Notes: generated from the letters alone by a model not told the origin. A DNA stretch of 64,000 nt from Photobacterium chitinilyticum (GCF_004104355.1 NZ_RJLM01000003.1:372001-436000); one strand, 5' to 3'; shown: positions 36,235-46,697, numbered from the stretch's first letter. Numbers and translations: made by a program.

Positions 36235-37428
36235 TTAACTAATCATGACATTGGCAATCATTGCCGACAGCACACTGACTAGTGTTGACCCGTACAGCAG
36301 ACGCAAACCAAAGCGTGCCACCATGTTTCCTTTCTCTTCATTCACACCTTTTACAGCGCCGGCAATGATGCCGATAGAGCTGAAGTTAGCAAATGATACC
36401 AAGAAGATAGATAAGGTGCCGACGGTTTGAACTGACAGACCCGCCATCTTCTCCTGCAGTGCCATCATTGCAACAAACTCGTTAGAAACCAGTTTAGTCG
36501 CCATGATACTACCAGCTTGCAGAGCTTCAGATGCAGGTACACCCATCAGCCACGCTACAGGATAGAATAGGTAACCAATAGTATCTTGGAAGCTAATTCC
36601 AAACGCCCAGGTAAAGGCTTGGTTCACCATCGCGATCAGCGAGATGAAACCAATCAGCATTGCTGCAACAATTACGGCCACCTTAAAACCCGTAAGAATA
36701 TATTCGCCCAGCATTTCAAAAAATGTCAGCTTTTCTTCGCCTCCGCTGTTAACCAGATCATCAAAATCCATTTCCGCTTCATGATCGTATGGGTTAATAA
36801 TCGACAGAATAATGAAAGTACTGAACATGTTAAGAATCAGGGCCGCGACTACATACTTAGGTGCAATCAGCTGCATGTAGGAGCCAACAATTGACATAGA
36901 CACGGTCGACATCGCAGTTGCGGCCAATGTGTACATACGGCGTTCGGACATCTTGCCAAGAATATCTTTGTAAGTAATAAAGTTTTCCGACTGGCCGACC
37001 ATCAATGCACTAATGGCATTAAACGATTCCAACTTACCCATTCCGTTGATTTTTGAGAGAACAAAACCAATAAATTGAATAACAACGGGAAGTACTTTGA
37101 TATGTTGCAAAATACCGATAAGTGCCGAAATAAACACAATAGGCATTAATACATGCATGAAGAAATCGAACTGGCCTAGATTAACGACGCCGCTAAAGAC
37201 AAAATTAGTCCCTTCAGCAGCAAATGCCATCAGGCTTTCAAAACCGTCAGAAAACTTCGTCACAATGCCGGTTCCGGCTGAAGAGCCAAGCAAGAAGTAT
37301 GCGAGTCCCAGCTCAATCACAAGAAGCTGAATGATGTAGCGAATTTTTATGCTCTTTCTGTCTTTGCTGACAACCAATGCTAAAACGGCCACAACAGCGA
37401 GGCCAAAAATAAAATGCAAGTAAGACAT
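36235..37428 (-). CDS. nupC: NupC family concentrative nucleoside transporter
   Basis: This 397-residue inner-membrane protein imports nucleosides with an ion gradient (H+ or Na+). The start of the product ([27 protein letters not shown]) and the conserved core [22 protein letters not shown] and SGEEK-rich loop are typical, as is [13 protein letters not shown] for the inner gate. ATG 37428 is chosen since it matches NupC N-termini; the frame extends to 37458. It is upstream on the same strand from a Crp/Fnr-like regulator, a nucleoside phosphorylase and pnuC, forming a nucleoside-salvage neighbourhood. Confidence 0.94.
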   Translation of the reverse strand: MSYLHFIFGLAVVAVLALVVSKDRKSIKIRYIIQLLVIELGLAYFLLGSSAGTGIVTKFSDGFESLMAFAAEGTNFVFSGVVNLGQFDFFMHVLMPIVFISALIGILQHIKVLPVVIQFIGFVLSKINGMGKLESFNAISALMVGQSENFITYKDILGKMSERRMYTLAATAMSTVSMSIVGSYMQLIAPKYVVAALILNMFSTFIILSIINPYDHEAEMDFDDLVNSGGEEKLTFFEMLGEYILTGFKVAVIVAAMLIGFISLIAMVNQAFTWAFGISFQDTIGYLFYPVAWLMGVPASEALQAGSIMATKLVSNEFVAMMALQEKMAGLSVQTVGTLSIFLVSFANFSSIGIIAGAVKGVNEEKGNMVARFGLRLLYGSTLVSVLSAMIANVMIS

Positions 37429-37786
37429 GAAAATGTACTCTTTGGTGATGTATTTCAAATTATGCGTGAATGCTCCACTATTTGTTACATCAATAAAGTG
37501 ATGAAAGTCGCACTTCGTTCTTGTGTTTATTTATTCACCTACGAGAATAGAAACTGAAGGAGTATTAAAGAAGCCGATAAAGAATAGAAACACTGACACG
37601 ACAGGCTTTGGAGGGATATTTAAGCGGTTATGAATAAAGCAATTATCAAAAATGCAATCTGATCACCATATATTGCGCTGAGCATAATACAGTCAATTCC
37701 GCATAATACCGGAAGTTATAAAGCAAAAAGACGCGGCACAAGTGCAACGTCTTTACTCAGTCACTAAAGGGAAATATAGAAAACAA
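37429..37786. other. nupC upstream region with a weak CRP-like site
   Basis: About 360 AT-rich bases separate nupC from the end of the Crp/Fnr-like gene. AGTGA-N6-TCGCA (37497-37512) matches 8 of 10 conserved positions of a CRP site, as expected for a nupC promoter but not conclusive. No further gene or clear terminator was seen. Confidence 0.35.
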
Positions 37787-38467
37787 CTACTCGAACTGAT
37801 CAATAAAGACTTTCAGCGCATCCAAATCAACCACTTTGATTTCTGCACCGTCTTTTACTACCAGATTTTTGTCAATTAGCTCCTTCACTGCACGTCGGTA
37901 TACCCTACTTGAGGTACCAAAACGCTCGGCTTCCTGGCCGGCTTTATCGAAAGATCCCAACATCACACTCTCTTGATGGCGATGCCAAAGATCATAGGCA
38001 ATATTATAGGTAATAGGGTGCAACAATCGGTAGGTATAGATATCCAGCGAATCCTGGTAGTCATGCGCCAGTGCACTGGCAAAAAACAAGGTAAACTCGG
38101 GACGCTCGAGCAGCAGATCAGCCACAGACTTCAAACAGATCACGTCAACTTCCAGCTGCTCCTCGGCAACGACGCTCCATTGGCATAGCGTATCGGTAAA
38201 CAGTTCCATTTCGCCGAATACATGGCAATCACAGTCAACTTCGCCTAGTTGGAAACGTCGGCCGTTGACGGCGGAAATATTCATCGATACCCGGCCGACA
38301 GAAGTCAGGTACAGATGATCAACAACCTGTCCCTGACGCAAAATCTCCTCGCCCGCCTGATAATACTTACTGTGAGTCTGGCATTGATAAAATGCCTGAC
38401 GGAACTCTTGATACAGAGCATTTAAATGCTGGGTAAAGCGACCCGTCTGGTAAGGTTTTAGTTGCAT
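37787..38467 (-). CDS. Crp/Fnr-family transcriptional regulator
   Basis: A 226-residue protein with an N-terminal cyclic-nucleotide-binding-like barrel (about 30-125; YYQAGEEILRQGQVVDHLYLTSVGRV) and a C-terminal winged helix (about 165-220; GTSSRVYRRAVKELIDKNLVV). It lacks the Fnr cysteine cluster at the N-terminus. The barrel segment CDCHVFGEMELFTD has the GE-type turn, but the cAMP-contact arginine-serine pair (RSA) of Crp is not evident. The ligand is therefore unknown. It is transcribed alone behind a terminator, among nucleoside-salvage genes it might control. Confidence 0.85.
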   Translation of the reverse strand: MQLKPYQTGRFTQHLNALYQEFRQAFYQCQTHSKYYQAGEEILRQGQVVDHLYLTSVGRVSMNISAVNGRRFQLGEVDCDCHVFGEMELFTDTLCQWSVVAEEQLEVDVICLKSVADLLLERPEFTLFFASALAHDYQDSLDIYTYRLLHPITYNIAYDLWHRHQESVMLGSFDKAGQEAERFGTSSRVYRRAVKELIDKNLVVKDGAEIKVVDLDALKVFIDQFE

Positions 38468-38555
38468 AAGATAAAGAGCAGCAGCCTGAAAGTCATCAAA
38501 TCCTAGCGAAACGTTGCTTGTAGCACAACATCCTCTTCGCTATACAGATCACATA

Positions 38556-38581
38556 CAATAAAGCCCGACGTAAGCCGGGCT
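38556..38581 (-). terminator. Terminator after the nucleoside phosphorylase gene
   Basis: On the minus strand AGCCCGGC-TTAC-GTCGGGCT (38581-38562) forms an 8-bp stem with one G-T pair, followed by TTTATT. It ends the pnuC-phosphorylase unit. Confidence 0.75.
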
Positions 38582-38618
38582 CGAAATAACAAGGTGACAA
38601 CACCAGTAGTGCTAATGA

Positions 38619-39350
38619 CTAAGGTTGAATACAAAGCGCATAGAGAGCCGCTTCGGCTGCCATCATCTCACCTTGCATCATCACCTCGTCGGCGCTGGCA
38701 TATTGGTTAACACCATCCTGTACATCCTGCTGATACAAAACAACATTATTCAGTACCGATGCCACCTGAAGTCCGCGTAACCGGCCGACAGTAAGCAGCG
38801 CAGAGGTTTCCATGTCAGCCCCCAGCACCCCATTTTTATTCCAATATTGGCAAAGTTGATCTTCACCATCGGTATAAAAGCTGTCATGCGACCGCACGAT
38901 ACCGGCATAAGATGGATATTGACGCTGCTTGAGATATGACGAGATACCCGCGACAAGCTGATGACTGGCAACGGCCGGAAACTCGCTGGCGACATAGGCC
39001 TTGGAGCCACCTTCATCGCGAACTGCGGCTTCCGCCACAATCAATTCACCCAGGCCGATATTCGCCTGAAGAGCACCGGCCGAACCAACACGTACCATAT
39101 ATTTAGCACCGCATTGCGCCAGTTCTTCAAGCGCAATAATGGCCGAAGGGGCACCGATACCGGTGCTGCACACCGTGATCGGCTGTCCCTGATACTGCCC
39201 GTTCATCACCCGATACTCTCGGTTATCGGCCAGCAATTCAGGTCGTTCCAGCAAAGCGACAATGCGATTGACCCGATCCGGTTCGCCGCACACAATGACT
39301 CGTTCGGAGACTTGTTCGGCACTAACGGCTATATGAGGCTGTACACTCAT
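38619..39350 (-). CDS. Nucleoside phosphorylase (purine/uridine phosphorylase family)
   Basis: This 243-residue member of the PNP/UDP family splits a ribonucleoside with phosphate into base and ribose-1-phosphate. Phosphate-site and core motifs are visible: ERVIVCGEPDRV, STGIGAPSAIIALEELA, VRVGSAGALQ and the active-site ADMETSALLTVGRL. It overlaps pnuC by 4 bases (ATGA), so it is coupled to that transporter. Uridine, purine or nicotinamide riboside are all possible substrates. The pairing with PnuC favours nicotinamide riboside or a related nucleoside. Confidence 0.86.
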   Translation of the reverse strand: MSVQPHIAVSAEQVSERVIVCGEPDRVNRIVALLERPELLADNREYRVMNGQYQGQPITVCSTGIGAPSAIIALEELAQCGAKYMVRVGSAGALQANIGLGELIVAEAAVRDEGGSKAYVASEFPAVASHQLVAGISSYLKQRQYPSYAGIVRSHDSFYTDGEDQLCQYWNKNGVLGADMETSALLTVGRLRGLQVASVLNNVVLYQQDVQDGVNQYASADEVMMQGEMMAAEAALYALCIQP

Positions 39351-40090
39351 GCTACTGCCTCTTTCTTAGTCGTAACCTGCTTAGCTTGGTTTTGCTTGGC
39401 TGTTTTCATCCACGCTCGGGTACCATTCGCAGCAATAAACAGCAAGATTGCGTATTCTATCGACAGTGCATACACGCCCTGAGCCGCATAGATACCGACA
39501 CTGATCACGTTGATCACCACCCAAAGCATCCAGTTCTCAACATATTTGCGGGTCATCAGAACTTGCGCAACCACTGACAGCACAGTCATTGTTGCATCCC
39601 AGAACGGAAACGCATCAGGTTCCAGCGTCGGACGTGCCAAATCGGCACCAAACAGATTCAGGCCATCAACGGTAATATTGGCTAATGCAAAGAAGAACGG
39701 ATCGATATACATAGTCATCAGGCCGATCGCCAGTACGCTGACTACTGCCGTTACCACCAGCTTTTGCTTACTAAGCCAGCGAACTTCCAGCATATCCCCG
39801 GAGTCCGAGGCTGGTCTTGTCCATGCGTACCAGCCATACAGGTTGGCACAGAAGAAGAAGAACTGCAGAAGCAGGATCCCGTAAAGCTGGATCTGGTAAA
39901 AGATGATTGCAAATAAGGTAACGTTAATCAGACCAAACAAATAATTAATTGTTTTTTCCTGACTTGCGTACCATATACACAGCAAACCAAATACCGTTCC
40001 GACCGCTTCGATCCACGACATTGCGTAGCCGCCACCGATCGGAATATTTACTAAGGTATTATTAATATCGAACCAAGCTGCAAAATCCAT
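39347..40090 (-). CDS. pnuC: PnuC family nicotinamide riboside-type transporter
   Basis: This 247-residue inner-membrane protein has about seven helices. The family pattern is visible in NYLFGLINVTLFAIIFYQIQLYGILLLQ, LYGWYAWTRP and the binding-site WxxW-like segment NWMLWVVINVISVGIY. PnuC proteins move nicotinamide riboside (or thiamine/deoxynucleosides in paralogues) by facilitated diffusion coupled to intracellular conversion. Here the conversion enzyme may be the overlapping nucleoside phosphorylase rather than NadR. The start MDFAAWFDINNTLVNIPIGGGYAMSWIEAVGT has the usual form. Confidence 0.9.
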   Translation of the reverse strand: MDFAAWFDINNTLVNIPIGGGYAMSWIEAVGTVFGLLCIWYASQEKTINYLFGLINVTLFAIIFYQIQLYGILLLQFFFFCANLYGWYAWTRPASDSGDMLEVRWLSKQKLVVTAVVSVLAIGLMTMYIDPFFFALANITVDGLNLFGADLARPTLEPDAFPFWDATMTVLSVVAQVLMTRKYVENWMLWVVINVISVGIYAAQGVYALSIEYAILLFIAANGTRAWMKTAKQNQAKQVTTKKEAVA

Positions 40091-40238
40091 CCTGTTGTCC
40101 TTTCATAGTTTTTTACATAGGTTTTAAGCTTGGCGATATTGTAAGAAAGCCCGAGCCCTGGCAACGAGGACATTTGTCCCTTCGTATTTGGCGAGGGTCA
40201 TACTTTGAAACAAATAGCAGCAATAAAAGTGAATAGCG

Positions 40239-41144
40239 CTATTCCGCCAGTTTCTCTTTCATCCAGTCGACAAACACCTTCACTCTCGGGTGGTGGGTAC
40301 TGTTCGGTGTTACCGCGTAATAATTATGCTGGCAGCTGACTTCAAGTTCGGGAAACGGCTTCACCAGCTCACCGCTTTGAATGCGCTTGTTAACCAAAGT
40401 ATGCCTGCCCATTGCAACCCCGGCATGATTCATTGCCGCCACAATCGACAAATCAGAGCGGTCGAAGCCAATCCCCCGACACGACACCAAGCTATTAAGA
40501 CCAAATGACTCAGACCAAAAATGCCACTCATCCATACCGGATTTGTAATCCCATGCCTGTTTGTCATGCAGCAGCGTACAGGCTGCCAGTCCTAACGGAT
40601 TATCAAACAAGTCATGCTGAAGGGCATATTCCCGACTGCACACCGGTACAATGGTCTCACTCATCAGCTGTTCGCAAGACAAACCTTCCGGCGGCTGATT
40701 ATCGTAATAAATCGCCAGATCGATATTGTAGTTATTGAAATTGATATACTCATTACCGGTAAGAATATCCAAATTAATGGATGGATACCGCTGATGAAAG
40801 TCCGCCAGCTTGGGAACCAACCAGCACTGGGCAATGGACGGGCGGGAATATACTGTCAGCGAGCCTGAAATCTCATTATTTCGTATCTCAGCAACTTCTT
40901 GATTAATCAGCGCCAATGACGATTGCAAGGCAATATAAATCCGCTCCCCCTCACTGGTCAGCCTTATTTTACGGTGAAACCGCTCAAACAATTTGAAGCC
41001 CAGTTCATCTTCAAGCCCATTAATCCTATGGCTAATGGCACTCGGGCTCAGCGAAAGTTCCTCGGCCGCCATCGAAAATGAAAGGTGGCGCGCCGCCACC
41101 TCAAAAGTATGTAACTTAGATAACTGGTAGCCATTTAACAGCAT
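40239..41144 (-). CDS. dsdC: D-serine-responsive LysR-type activator DsdC
   Basis: The 301-residue LysR-type regulator is very similar to E. coli DsdC across its length (LSKLHTFEVAARHLSF, then LSLSPSAISHRINGLEDELG for the helix-turn-helix; SRPSIAQCWLVPKL; GIGFDRSDLSIVAAMNHAGVAMGR). It activates dsdXA in response to D-serine. ATG 41144 has AGGAAAT upstream and aligns with the family start; the frame extends to 41192. It is divergent from dsdX, with about 280 bases between them, the usual site of DsdC binding. Confidence 0.93.
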   Translation of the reverse strand: MLLNGYQLSKLHTFEVAARHLSFSMAAEELSLSPSAISHRINGLEDELGFKLFERFHRKIRLTSEGERIYIALQSSLALINQEVAEIRNNEISGSLTVYSRPSIAQCWLVPKLADFHQRYPSINLDILTGNEYINFNNYNIDLAIYYDNQPPEGLSCEQLMSETIVPVCSREYALQHDLFDNPLGLAACTLLHDKQAWDYKSGMDEWHFWSESFGLNSLVSCRGIGFDRSDLSIVAAMNHAGVAMGRHTLVNKRIQSGELVKPFPELEVSCQHNYYAVTPNSTHHPRVKVFVDWMKEKLAE

Positions 41145-41423
41145 ATTTCCTGTTAACGGCAGGTTTTTTGCGTACATGAGATTAACAAACATCGTAATTT
41201 AAGAGTCACCACAGTATGCCTAAACGACTATTGAGTCTCGGTTTCATATCGATTTGTGTGACCCCTGCCACCCCAAAGCGCCACATTTTGAGCAGGATCA
41301 TCTTTTTGATTCAATCTGGCTCATCTGAAAAGTGAATATTGATCGTTTGTCAGCCAAATCCCCGAAAGCTTTAATGAGCACCGAAACAAAAGATCTTATA
41401 CAGACAAGGAAAAGGACAAGAAT

Positions 41424-42761
41424 ATGTATTCGGACATGTGGATATTTGGCACATTAATAAGCTCAATAGCTTTAATTGTGTTCACGATAGTAAAATTAAA
41501 AATTCACCCCTTTCTGGCGCTGCTCTTTTCGAGCTTCTTCGTCGGGAGCGTAATGGGAATGAACCCCGTCGAGATGATCAGTGCTATCGAAAACGGGGTT
41601 GGCGGCACTTTGGGTTTTCTCGCAATAGTCATCGGCCTCGGAACAATATTGGGCAAGATGATGGAAATCTCCGGTGCGGCCGAACGTATCGGGCTGACGC
41701 TACAGCGGTTGCCCTATATTTCAGCTGATGTGGTAATGGTACTAATCGGCTTGGTGTGTGGTATAACCCTATTTGTTGAAGTCGGCGTCGTTCTGCTGAT
41801 CCCACTGGCCTTTTCGATAGCCAAGAAAACCAATACCTCATTGCTCAAGCTGGCGATCCCGCTGGGAACCGCGCTGATGACAGTTCACTGCATCATGCCC
41901 CCGCACCCGGCAGCACTCTATGTGACCAATGCGCTTGGTGCCGATGTCGGTACCGTGATCCTCTATGGATTTATTCTAGGCTTGCCGACAGCATTAATTG
42001 GCGGCCCGCTGTTTCTTAAGCTGGTTGGCGATCGCCTGCCGTTCACCTCAGTACCTGCGGAACTCGCTTCTGACCAGGAAAAAGGTGAGAAAGATCTTCC
42101 CTCTCTTGCTGCAACACTTTTTACCATCTTGCTGCCTATCGTGCTGATGCTGCTGAAAACAGGAGCCGAGCTTAAGCTGGACGAGAGCACAACGCTCTAC
42201 ACTGTCATTGAATTTATCGGCAACCCGATCACCGCCATGTTTATCGCTGCGCTCAATGCCTACTACCTACTGGGCCTGAAGCAGAACATGGGCATGGCGC
42301 AGCTGCTTGATAAAACAGAAAACTGCTTCTCGTCCATCGCCAACATTCTTTTGATCATCGGTGCAGGCGGCGCATTCAATGGAGTTTTGAATGCAAGCGG
42401 CCTGGGCGACGGGCTGGCCACTATTCTTGCAGGCTGGCACATGCACCCTATTCTGTTGGCATGGTTAGTGGCTTTGGTAATGCACGCTGCGGTGGGCTCG
42501 GCAACCGTTGCGATGATGGGCTCTACGGCTATCGTTTCGCCAATGCTGGTTTTGTACCCTGACGTATCACCAGAAATCATTACTCTGGCTATCGGCTCCG
42601 GCGCAATTGGCTGTACCATTGTGACCGATTCACTATTCTGGCTAGTGAAGCAGTATTCGGGAGCAAGCCTCAACGACACCTTCAAATACTATACGACAGC
42701 AACTGCCATCGCGTCTGTCGTCGCACTAGGCGGCACATTCCTGCTGTCCTACATCATCTAA
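41424..42761 (+). CDS. dsdX: D-serine permease DsdX
   Basis: A 445-residue GntP-family inner-membrane transporter with about twelve hydrophobic segments, the same length as E. coli DsdX and nearly the same in long stretches ([19 protein letters not shown]-type core, [36 protein letters not shown]). It imports D-serine by proton symport for DsdA. AGGAAAAGGACAAGA precedes the start. It forms an operon with dsdA, 20 bases downstream, activated by DsdC. Confidence 0.95.
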   Translation: MYSDMWIFGTLISSIALIVFTIVKLKIHPFLALLFSSFFVGSVMGMNPVEMISAIENGVGGTLGFLAIVIGLGTILGKMMEISGAAERIGLTLQRLPYISADVVMVLIGLVCGITLFVEVGVVLLIPLAFSIAKKTNTSLLKLAIPLGTALMTVHCIMPPHPAALYVTNALGADVGTVILYGFILGLPTALIGGPLFLKLVGDRLPFTSVPAELASDQEKGEKDLPSLAATLFTILLPIVLMLLKTGAELKLDESTTLYTVIEFIGNPITAMFIAALNAYYLLGLKQNMGMAQLLDKTENCFSSIANILLIIGAGGAFNGVLNASGLGDGLATILAGWHMHPILLAWLVALVMHAAVGSATVAMMGSTAIVSPMLVLYPDVSPEIITLAIGSGAIGCTIVTDSLFWLVKQYSGASLNDTFKYYTTATAIASVVALGGTFLLSYII

Positions 42762-42781
42762 TTCGAAAGAAGAGAATTATT

Positions 42782-44110
42782 GTGAATACTGATCAAATCA
42801 AACAACTTGTTACAGATTACCCATTGGTTCAGCAGTTAATCGATTTGCAAGAGCTGGCATGGTTTAACCCGAATATCACCACACTGGCAGAAGGCTTGCC
42901 CTATGTCGGCCTCGACCAGAATGATGTCAAAGATGCCAGCGATCGTCTGAAGCGATTTGCTCCCTATCTGTGCAAGGTGTTTCCGGAAACAGCCGTCACC
43001 AACGGGATCATTGAATCTGACATTCAGGCTATTCCCGCCATGCAGCAGGTACTCAGCTCGCGCTACCACACCGATATCGCCGGCAGAGTATTGCTAAAGA
43101 AAGATAGTCACCTGCCTATTTCTGGCTCAATCAAGGCGCGAGGCGGGATCTACGAGGTACTACAACACGCTGAAGGACTCGCCATCGAAGCCGGATTACT
43201 CTCGATTGAAGATAATTACGAGAAGCTCCACTCAGATGCATTCACCCAGTTTTTCAACCAGTACAGTATTGCTGTCGGCTCAACGGGTAACCTGGGGATG
43301 TCTATCGGCATCATGAGTGCCAAACTGGGGTTCAACGTCAGCGTCCACATGTCCGCCGATGCGCGAGAATGGAAGAAAAACAAGCTTCGCTCCCACGGAG
43401 TAAATGTGGTCGAGTACCAATCGGATTACGGCGTTGCGGTTGAAAAGGGGCGCGAAGAAGCCGCTCACGATCCCAAATGTTTCTTTGTCGATGACGAGAA
43501 CTCCAAGAACCTATTCCTGGGCTATTCCGTTGCGGGCGAGCGCGTCAAAAAACAGTTTGCCGATATGAATATCACTGTCGACAGTAAGCACCCGCTATTC
43601 GTTTACCTACCATGTGGCGTCGGTGGCGGACCTGGCGGCGTTGCCTTTGGTCTCAAGCTGGCCTTTGGTGATAACGTCCACTGCATTTTTGCCGAGCCGA
43701 CCCATTCACCCTGCATGCTGTTGGGTGTCCATACCGGATTGCACGACAATATTGCCGTTCAGGATCTTGGTATCGACAATGTTACGGCTGCTGACGGTCT
43801 GGCGGTCGGCCGTGCATCAGGTTTTGTCGGACGTGCCATGCAGCGCCTGCTGGACGGATATTTCACGGTTGACGATCAAGAAATGTATAACCTGCTGGGA
43901 CGCCTCAGCCAGGCTGAAGATATCCAGCTAGAACCTTCGGCACTGGCCGGGATGGTCGGCCCGATTCATGTGCAGCAAAATACCGAGTATCTCGATCGAC
44001 AGGGCTTCACCGCTGAGATCATGCGCAATGCGACCCATCTGGTATGGGCCACTGGCGGCGGTATGGTACCGGCCACTGAAATGGAAAAATATCTGGCGAC
44101 CGCTCAATAG
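42782..44110 (+). CDS. dsdA: D-serine ammonia-lyase (dehydratase)
   Basis: This 442-residue PLP enzyme deaminates D-serine to pyruvate and ammonia. The Schiff-base lysine is K118 in SGSIKARGG. The phosphate-binding loop is near [11 protein letters not shown], and the conserved tail [15 protein letters not shown] is present. It follows dsdX by 20 bases and has AAGAAGAGAATT before its start. It is full length, with no break. The pathway detoxifies and uses D-serine as carbon and nitrogen. Confidence 0.96.
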   Translation: MNTDQIKQLVTDYPLVQQLIDLQELAWFNPNITTLAEGLPYVGLDQNDVKDASDRLKRFAPYLCKVFPETAVTNGIIESDIQAIPAMQQVLSSRYHTDIAGRVLLKKDSHLPISGSIKARGGIYEVLQHAEGLAIEAGLLSIEDNYEKLHSDAFTQFFNQYSIAVGSTGNLGMSIGIMSAKLGFNVSVHMSADAREWKKNKLRSHGVNVVEYQSDYGVAVEKGREEAAHDPKCFFVDDENSKNLFLGYSVAGERVKKQFADMNITVDSKHPLFVYLPCGVGGGPGGVAFGLKLAFGDNVHCIFAEPTHSPCMLLGVHTGLHDNIAVQDLGIDNVTAADGLAVGRASGFVGRAMQRLLDGYFTVDDQEMYNLLGRLSQAEDIQLEPSALAGMVGPIHVQQNTEYLDRQGFTAEIMRNATHLVWATGGGMVPATEMEKYLATAQ

Positions 44111-44133
44111 TAAGGAAGAGGCTTCAGGTAAAC

Positions 44134-44156
44134 AGGCTGCGCCCGTGGCGCAGCCT
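44134..44156. terminator. Bidirectional hairpin between dsdA and haoC
   Basis: AGGCTGCGCC (44134-44143) and GGCGCAGCCT (44147-44156) form a perfect 10-bp stem with a 3-base loop, 24 bases after dsdA and 4 before the opposing stop. No strong T run is present on either side. Confidence 0.7.
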
Positions 44157-44159
44157 TCG

Positions 44160-44720
44160 TTACTCTATTGCAATCCGTTTATGGGCGATCCCGGTATGAC
44201 AGTTAATACAGGTTTCGCCCCGACTTTCCATCATCTCGTGGTTCAATCTCGCACGCTGGGGTTGCTTGCTCAGATCAAAATTATCACCCACATGACATGT
44301 CCGACAGGCTTCGGAATCATTTGCCAGCATATCTTCCCACACCATTTTTGCCAATCTTGGCCTGTGTTCTTCGAAGTTCTCCTTGGTTATGGTGCCCTTG
44401 ATCATGTGATAGATATCAGCCGTTGCGACGATTTTCACCTTCATTTTATCAACAAAGCCATGCGGGACATGGCAGTCCGCGCAGGTCGCCAGCACTTCGT
44501 CATCACTGACATAATGGGGCGAGGCCTTATATTCCTGGACTATAGTATCCATACTGAGGTGGCAGCTAAAGCAGAATGCATTCTGATTGGACGCAACCAT
44601 CACCCCCTGAAATGCCCCGATAGCCAATATGGCAAGGAAGATGCCAATCGGTATCCCCCACAGCAGCGGTTTTTTCAGCCATCGCCACAAGCGTTGCGTC
44701 CGAGATAGTTCTTCTCCCAT
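44160..44720 (-). CDS. NapC/NrfH-type tetraheme cytochrome c (HaoC-like)
   Basis: This 186-residue protein has one N-terminal membrane anchor (LLWGIPIGIFLAILAIGAFQG) and four CxxCH heme motifs (CFSCH, CADCH, CRTCH, CINCH), the layout of NapC/NrfH/CymA quinol dehydrogenases. It should carry electrons from quinol to a periplasmic partner, here presumably the octaheme cytochrome encoded directly upstream. The start of this gene lies 48 bases after the haoA-like stop. A similar pair (haoC-haoA) is known in Campylobacterota, which is the basis for the tentative name. Confidence 0.88.
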   Translation of the reverse strand: MGEELSRTQRLWRWLKKPLLWGIPIGIFLAILAIGAFQGVMVASNQNAFCFSCHLSMDTIVQEYKASPHYVSDDEVLATCADCHVPHGFVDKMKVKIVATADIYHMIKGTITKENFEEHRPRLAKMVWEDMLANDSEACRTCHVGDNFDLSKQPQRARLNHEMMESRGETCINCHTGIAHKRIAIE

Positions 44721-44768
44721 CGTTCCTCACTTAGGAGTCAGGCCGGCAGAACCGGCCTCCCCGGATAG

Positions 44769-46241
44769 TTATTCCTTACTTTCGCTCAGATAGCGGGCCT
44801 TAAACTCAGCCTGCGCTTTCTTACGGGCTTCTTTCACCGAATCAGGTTCTTTGCCGCTAAACCAGGCATGCTCTGGTCTATCCAGAATTTCTTGCAACAC
44901 CGCACGGGCGCGTTTTGCCCCCTCTTTGTTGCCACCATGCTCGGCTTTCTCTACCACCTCAAGATACTGAGGCACCATCTCGATGTAGAAACGTTCGGCA
45001 ACTTCATACATACCATGCCACTGCACATAATCCGGTGCCTGCATCGCCGCACCATGACGGGCACGTCGGCCTTCGTGGTGCCACAGATAGAACCATGTCC
45101 ACTCAATTTCTTCATCAAACCCTATTTCGGTCAGCATCCCCTCTTTGCTTAGTGTCGTCATCAGGGCTTTCCCCGGACGGGCAAACTTTTCGTTATAGAG
45201 TTCAACCAACGAATCGAACTGGATGTAGAAGTTTTCAATCATCGATTTAGTATGACAGGCCTGACAAACATTTTGCATATCCGCACGGCGCGCTTGCCAA
45301 GTTTTGGTTTCTTTACCCAACGCAATATCTTTGGCGTCAATTTTCTCTGAAATTGCAGGACGCAATGTCCAGGAAATACGATCACCGACATCGTGGGTTA
45401 CCGGCAACTCACGGGTAGCAGACATATGGCAGGTAGCACAAGTAGGGGCTGCATCATAATCCTCGCCAACAATCCATTTGGCTGAATCAAGATTCATCCT
45501 ATCGACATGGGCATAGAAGTTAATTCCGTGCTTCGATTCATCATAGACTTCTTTTTGCGGATGATCTGGACCAAGGTGACACTTACCACAAGCTTCCGGA
45601 CGACGGGCCTGAACCATGTCAAACTCATGCCGCTGGTGACAGGCAGTACATGCACCGATGGAACCATCCGGATTAATTCGGCCAATCCCAGTATTAGGCC
45701 AGGTTGTCGGATCCAAGTCGCCATTTTCCAGCACTTTGACTTCCGAACCATGGCACTGCCAGCAACCATTTACCGCAGCCGGAGATTGGCCATTCAAGGT
45801 CAATGCCCCTTCAACCACTTCAGCGAGGAAATTGTCCAACGATCCAATTATCTGGCCTGCTTTGGCATGGTGGCTTTTCGAAAATTGATCGACTTCCTGA
45901 TTGTGGCACTGGCCACAGTCTTTTGGCGAAACGATAACGGCAATATCATAACCCTCATGCTTAATCGCATCTTTATCGGAAGGATCTGCCTGGTGGCACT
46001 CATAACAACCAACATTCGCACCATAGTGTTTTGAACGGCCCCACTGGGCATAAATAGACGGATTCTTATCTTTATGACAGGCTGCACACTCCTTGCTTTG
46101 ATCGCTTAGCTGAGCAAAAGGCTTCATGATCAAAGCCTTGGGCTGAGCATTTACTGTTATCGACCATGATAGTAATACCGCAAAAGTCATCGTCGAAAAG
46201 ATCCAGTACAAGTATCGTACAGCCAACTTTTCATTGTCCAT
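44769..46241 (-). CDS. Octaheme cytochrome c, hydroxylamine oxidoreductase-like (epsilon-Hao type)
   Basis: A 490-residue secreted protein with eight CxxCH motifs (CAACH, CYECH, CGQCH, CWQCH, CTACH, CGKCH, CATCH, CQACH) and a long helical C-terminus containing APDYVQWHGMYEVAERFY. This is the Hao/octaheme family. Its neighbour is a NapC-type quinol dehydrogenase, the haoCA arrangement linked to nitrite or hydroxylamine reduction. ATG 46241 has AAGAGG 7 bases upstream; an in-frame TTG lies at 46247. The signal/anchor is YWIFSTMTFAVLLSWSITVNA. Direction of catalysis is inferred. No nitrite-related genes are adjacent. Confidence 0.85.
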   Translation of the reverse strand: MDNEKLAVRYLYWIFSTMTFAVLLSWSITVNAQPKALIMKPFAQLSDQSKECAACHKDKNPSIYAQWGRSKHYGANVGCYECHQADPSDKDAIKHEGYDIAVIVSPKDCGQCHNQEVDQFSKSHHAKAGQIIGSLDNFLAEVVEGALTLNGQSPAAVNGCWQCHGSEVKVLENGDLDPTTWPNTGIGRINPDGSIGACTACHQRHEFDMVQARRPEACGKCHLGPDHPQKEVYDESKHGINFYAHVDRMNLDSAKWIVGEDYDAAPTCATCHMSATRELPVTHDVGDRISWTLRPAISEKIDAKDIALGKETKTWQARRADMQNVCQACHTKSMIENFYIQFDSLVELYNEKFARPGKALMTTLSKEGMLTEIGFDEEIEWTWFYLWHHEGRRARHGAAMQAPDYVQWHGMYEVAERFYIEMVPQYLEVVEKAEHGGNKEGAKRARAVLQEILDRPEHAWFSGKEPDSVKEARKKAQAEFKARYLSESKE

Positions 46242-46697
46242 AGCCAACCTCTTTTGCTTACACTGCTCTCGTTGTGTTGCATATTGTCTCTTTCATGCAA
46301 CTGGGTATTTTCATCTCAAAGCTTAGATGAATGCTCGATTTCCACATTTTTTTTATGGGGTTGAACACTGAAAATTTAAGCGTACTCTCACCATTTATCA
46401 TGCGCACTCAGTTGCTTAATTGTTCATTTTTGTTTACTACAGCCCAACAACCTTCAAAATAATTCAAAGCAGAGCAATTGATCAAAATGAATGAATTAGC
46501 ATGGACTTAAGAGGTTATATGGCAGGAATTTCGCATTATCCATACGATACATCGCAAGCCAAACCACTACAAAATGCATCACGCTTCAAAATTTTAGAAA
46601 TTAGTTAGAGGGGGCTTAGTATCAAGGAGGAGGAGTATTAGTTCAGATGCATAGAAAATACATATGAATCTTAGCTAACCATATGGATAAGCATCAC
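46242..46697. other. Divergent intergenic region between haoA-like and the GH31 gene
   Basis: About 450 AT-rich bases hold the promoters for the divergent genes. An AGGAGGAGGAG stretch near 46624-46636 has no correctly spaced start behind it except a six-codon frame, which I do not call. No operator, RNA gene or repeat was recognised. Confidence 0.4.

Noticed and set aside
46620-46680. AGGAGGAGGAG stretch upstream of the GH31 gene as a MalT box or strong SD
   Set aside because: The spacing and sequence do not match GGGGAKGAGG, and it is about 60 bases from the GH31 start with only a six-codon frame behind it.
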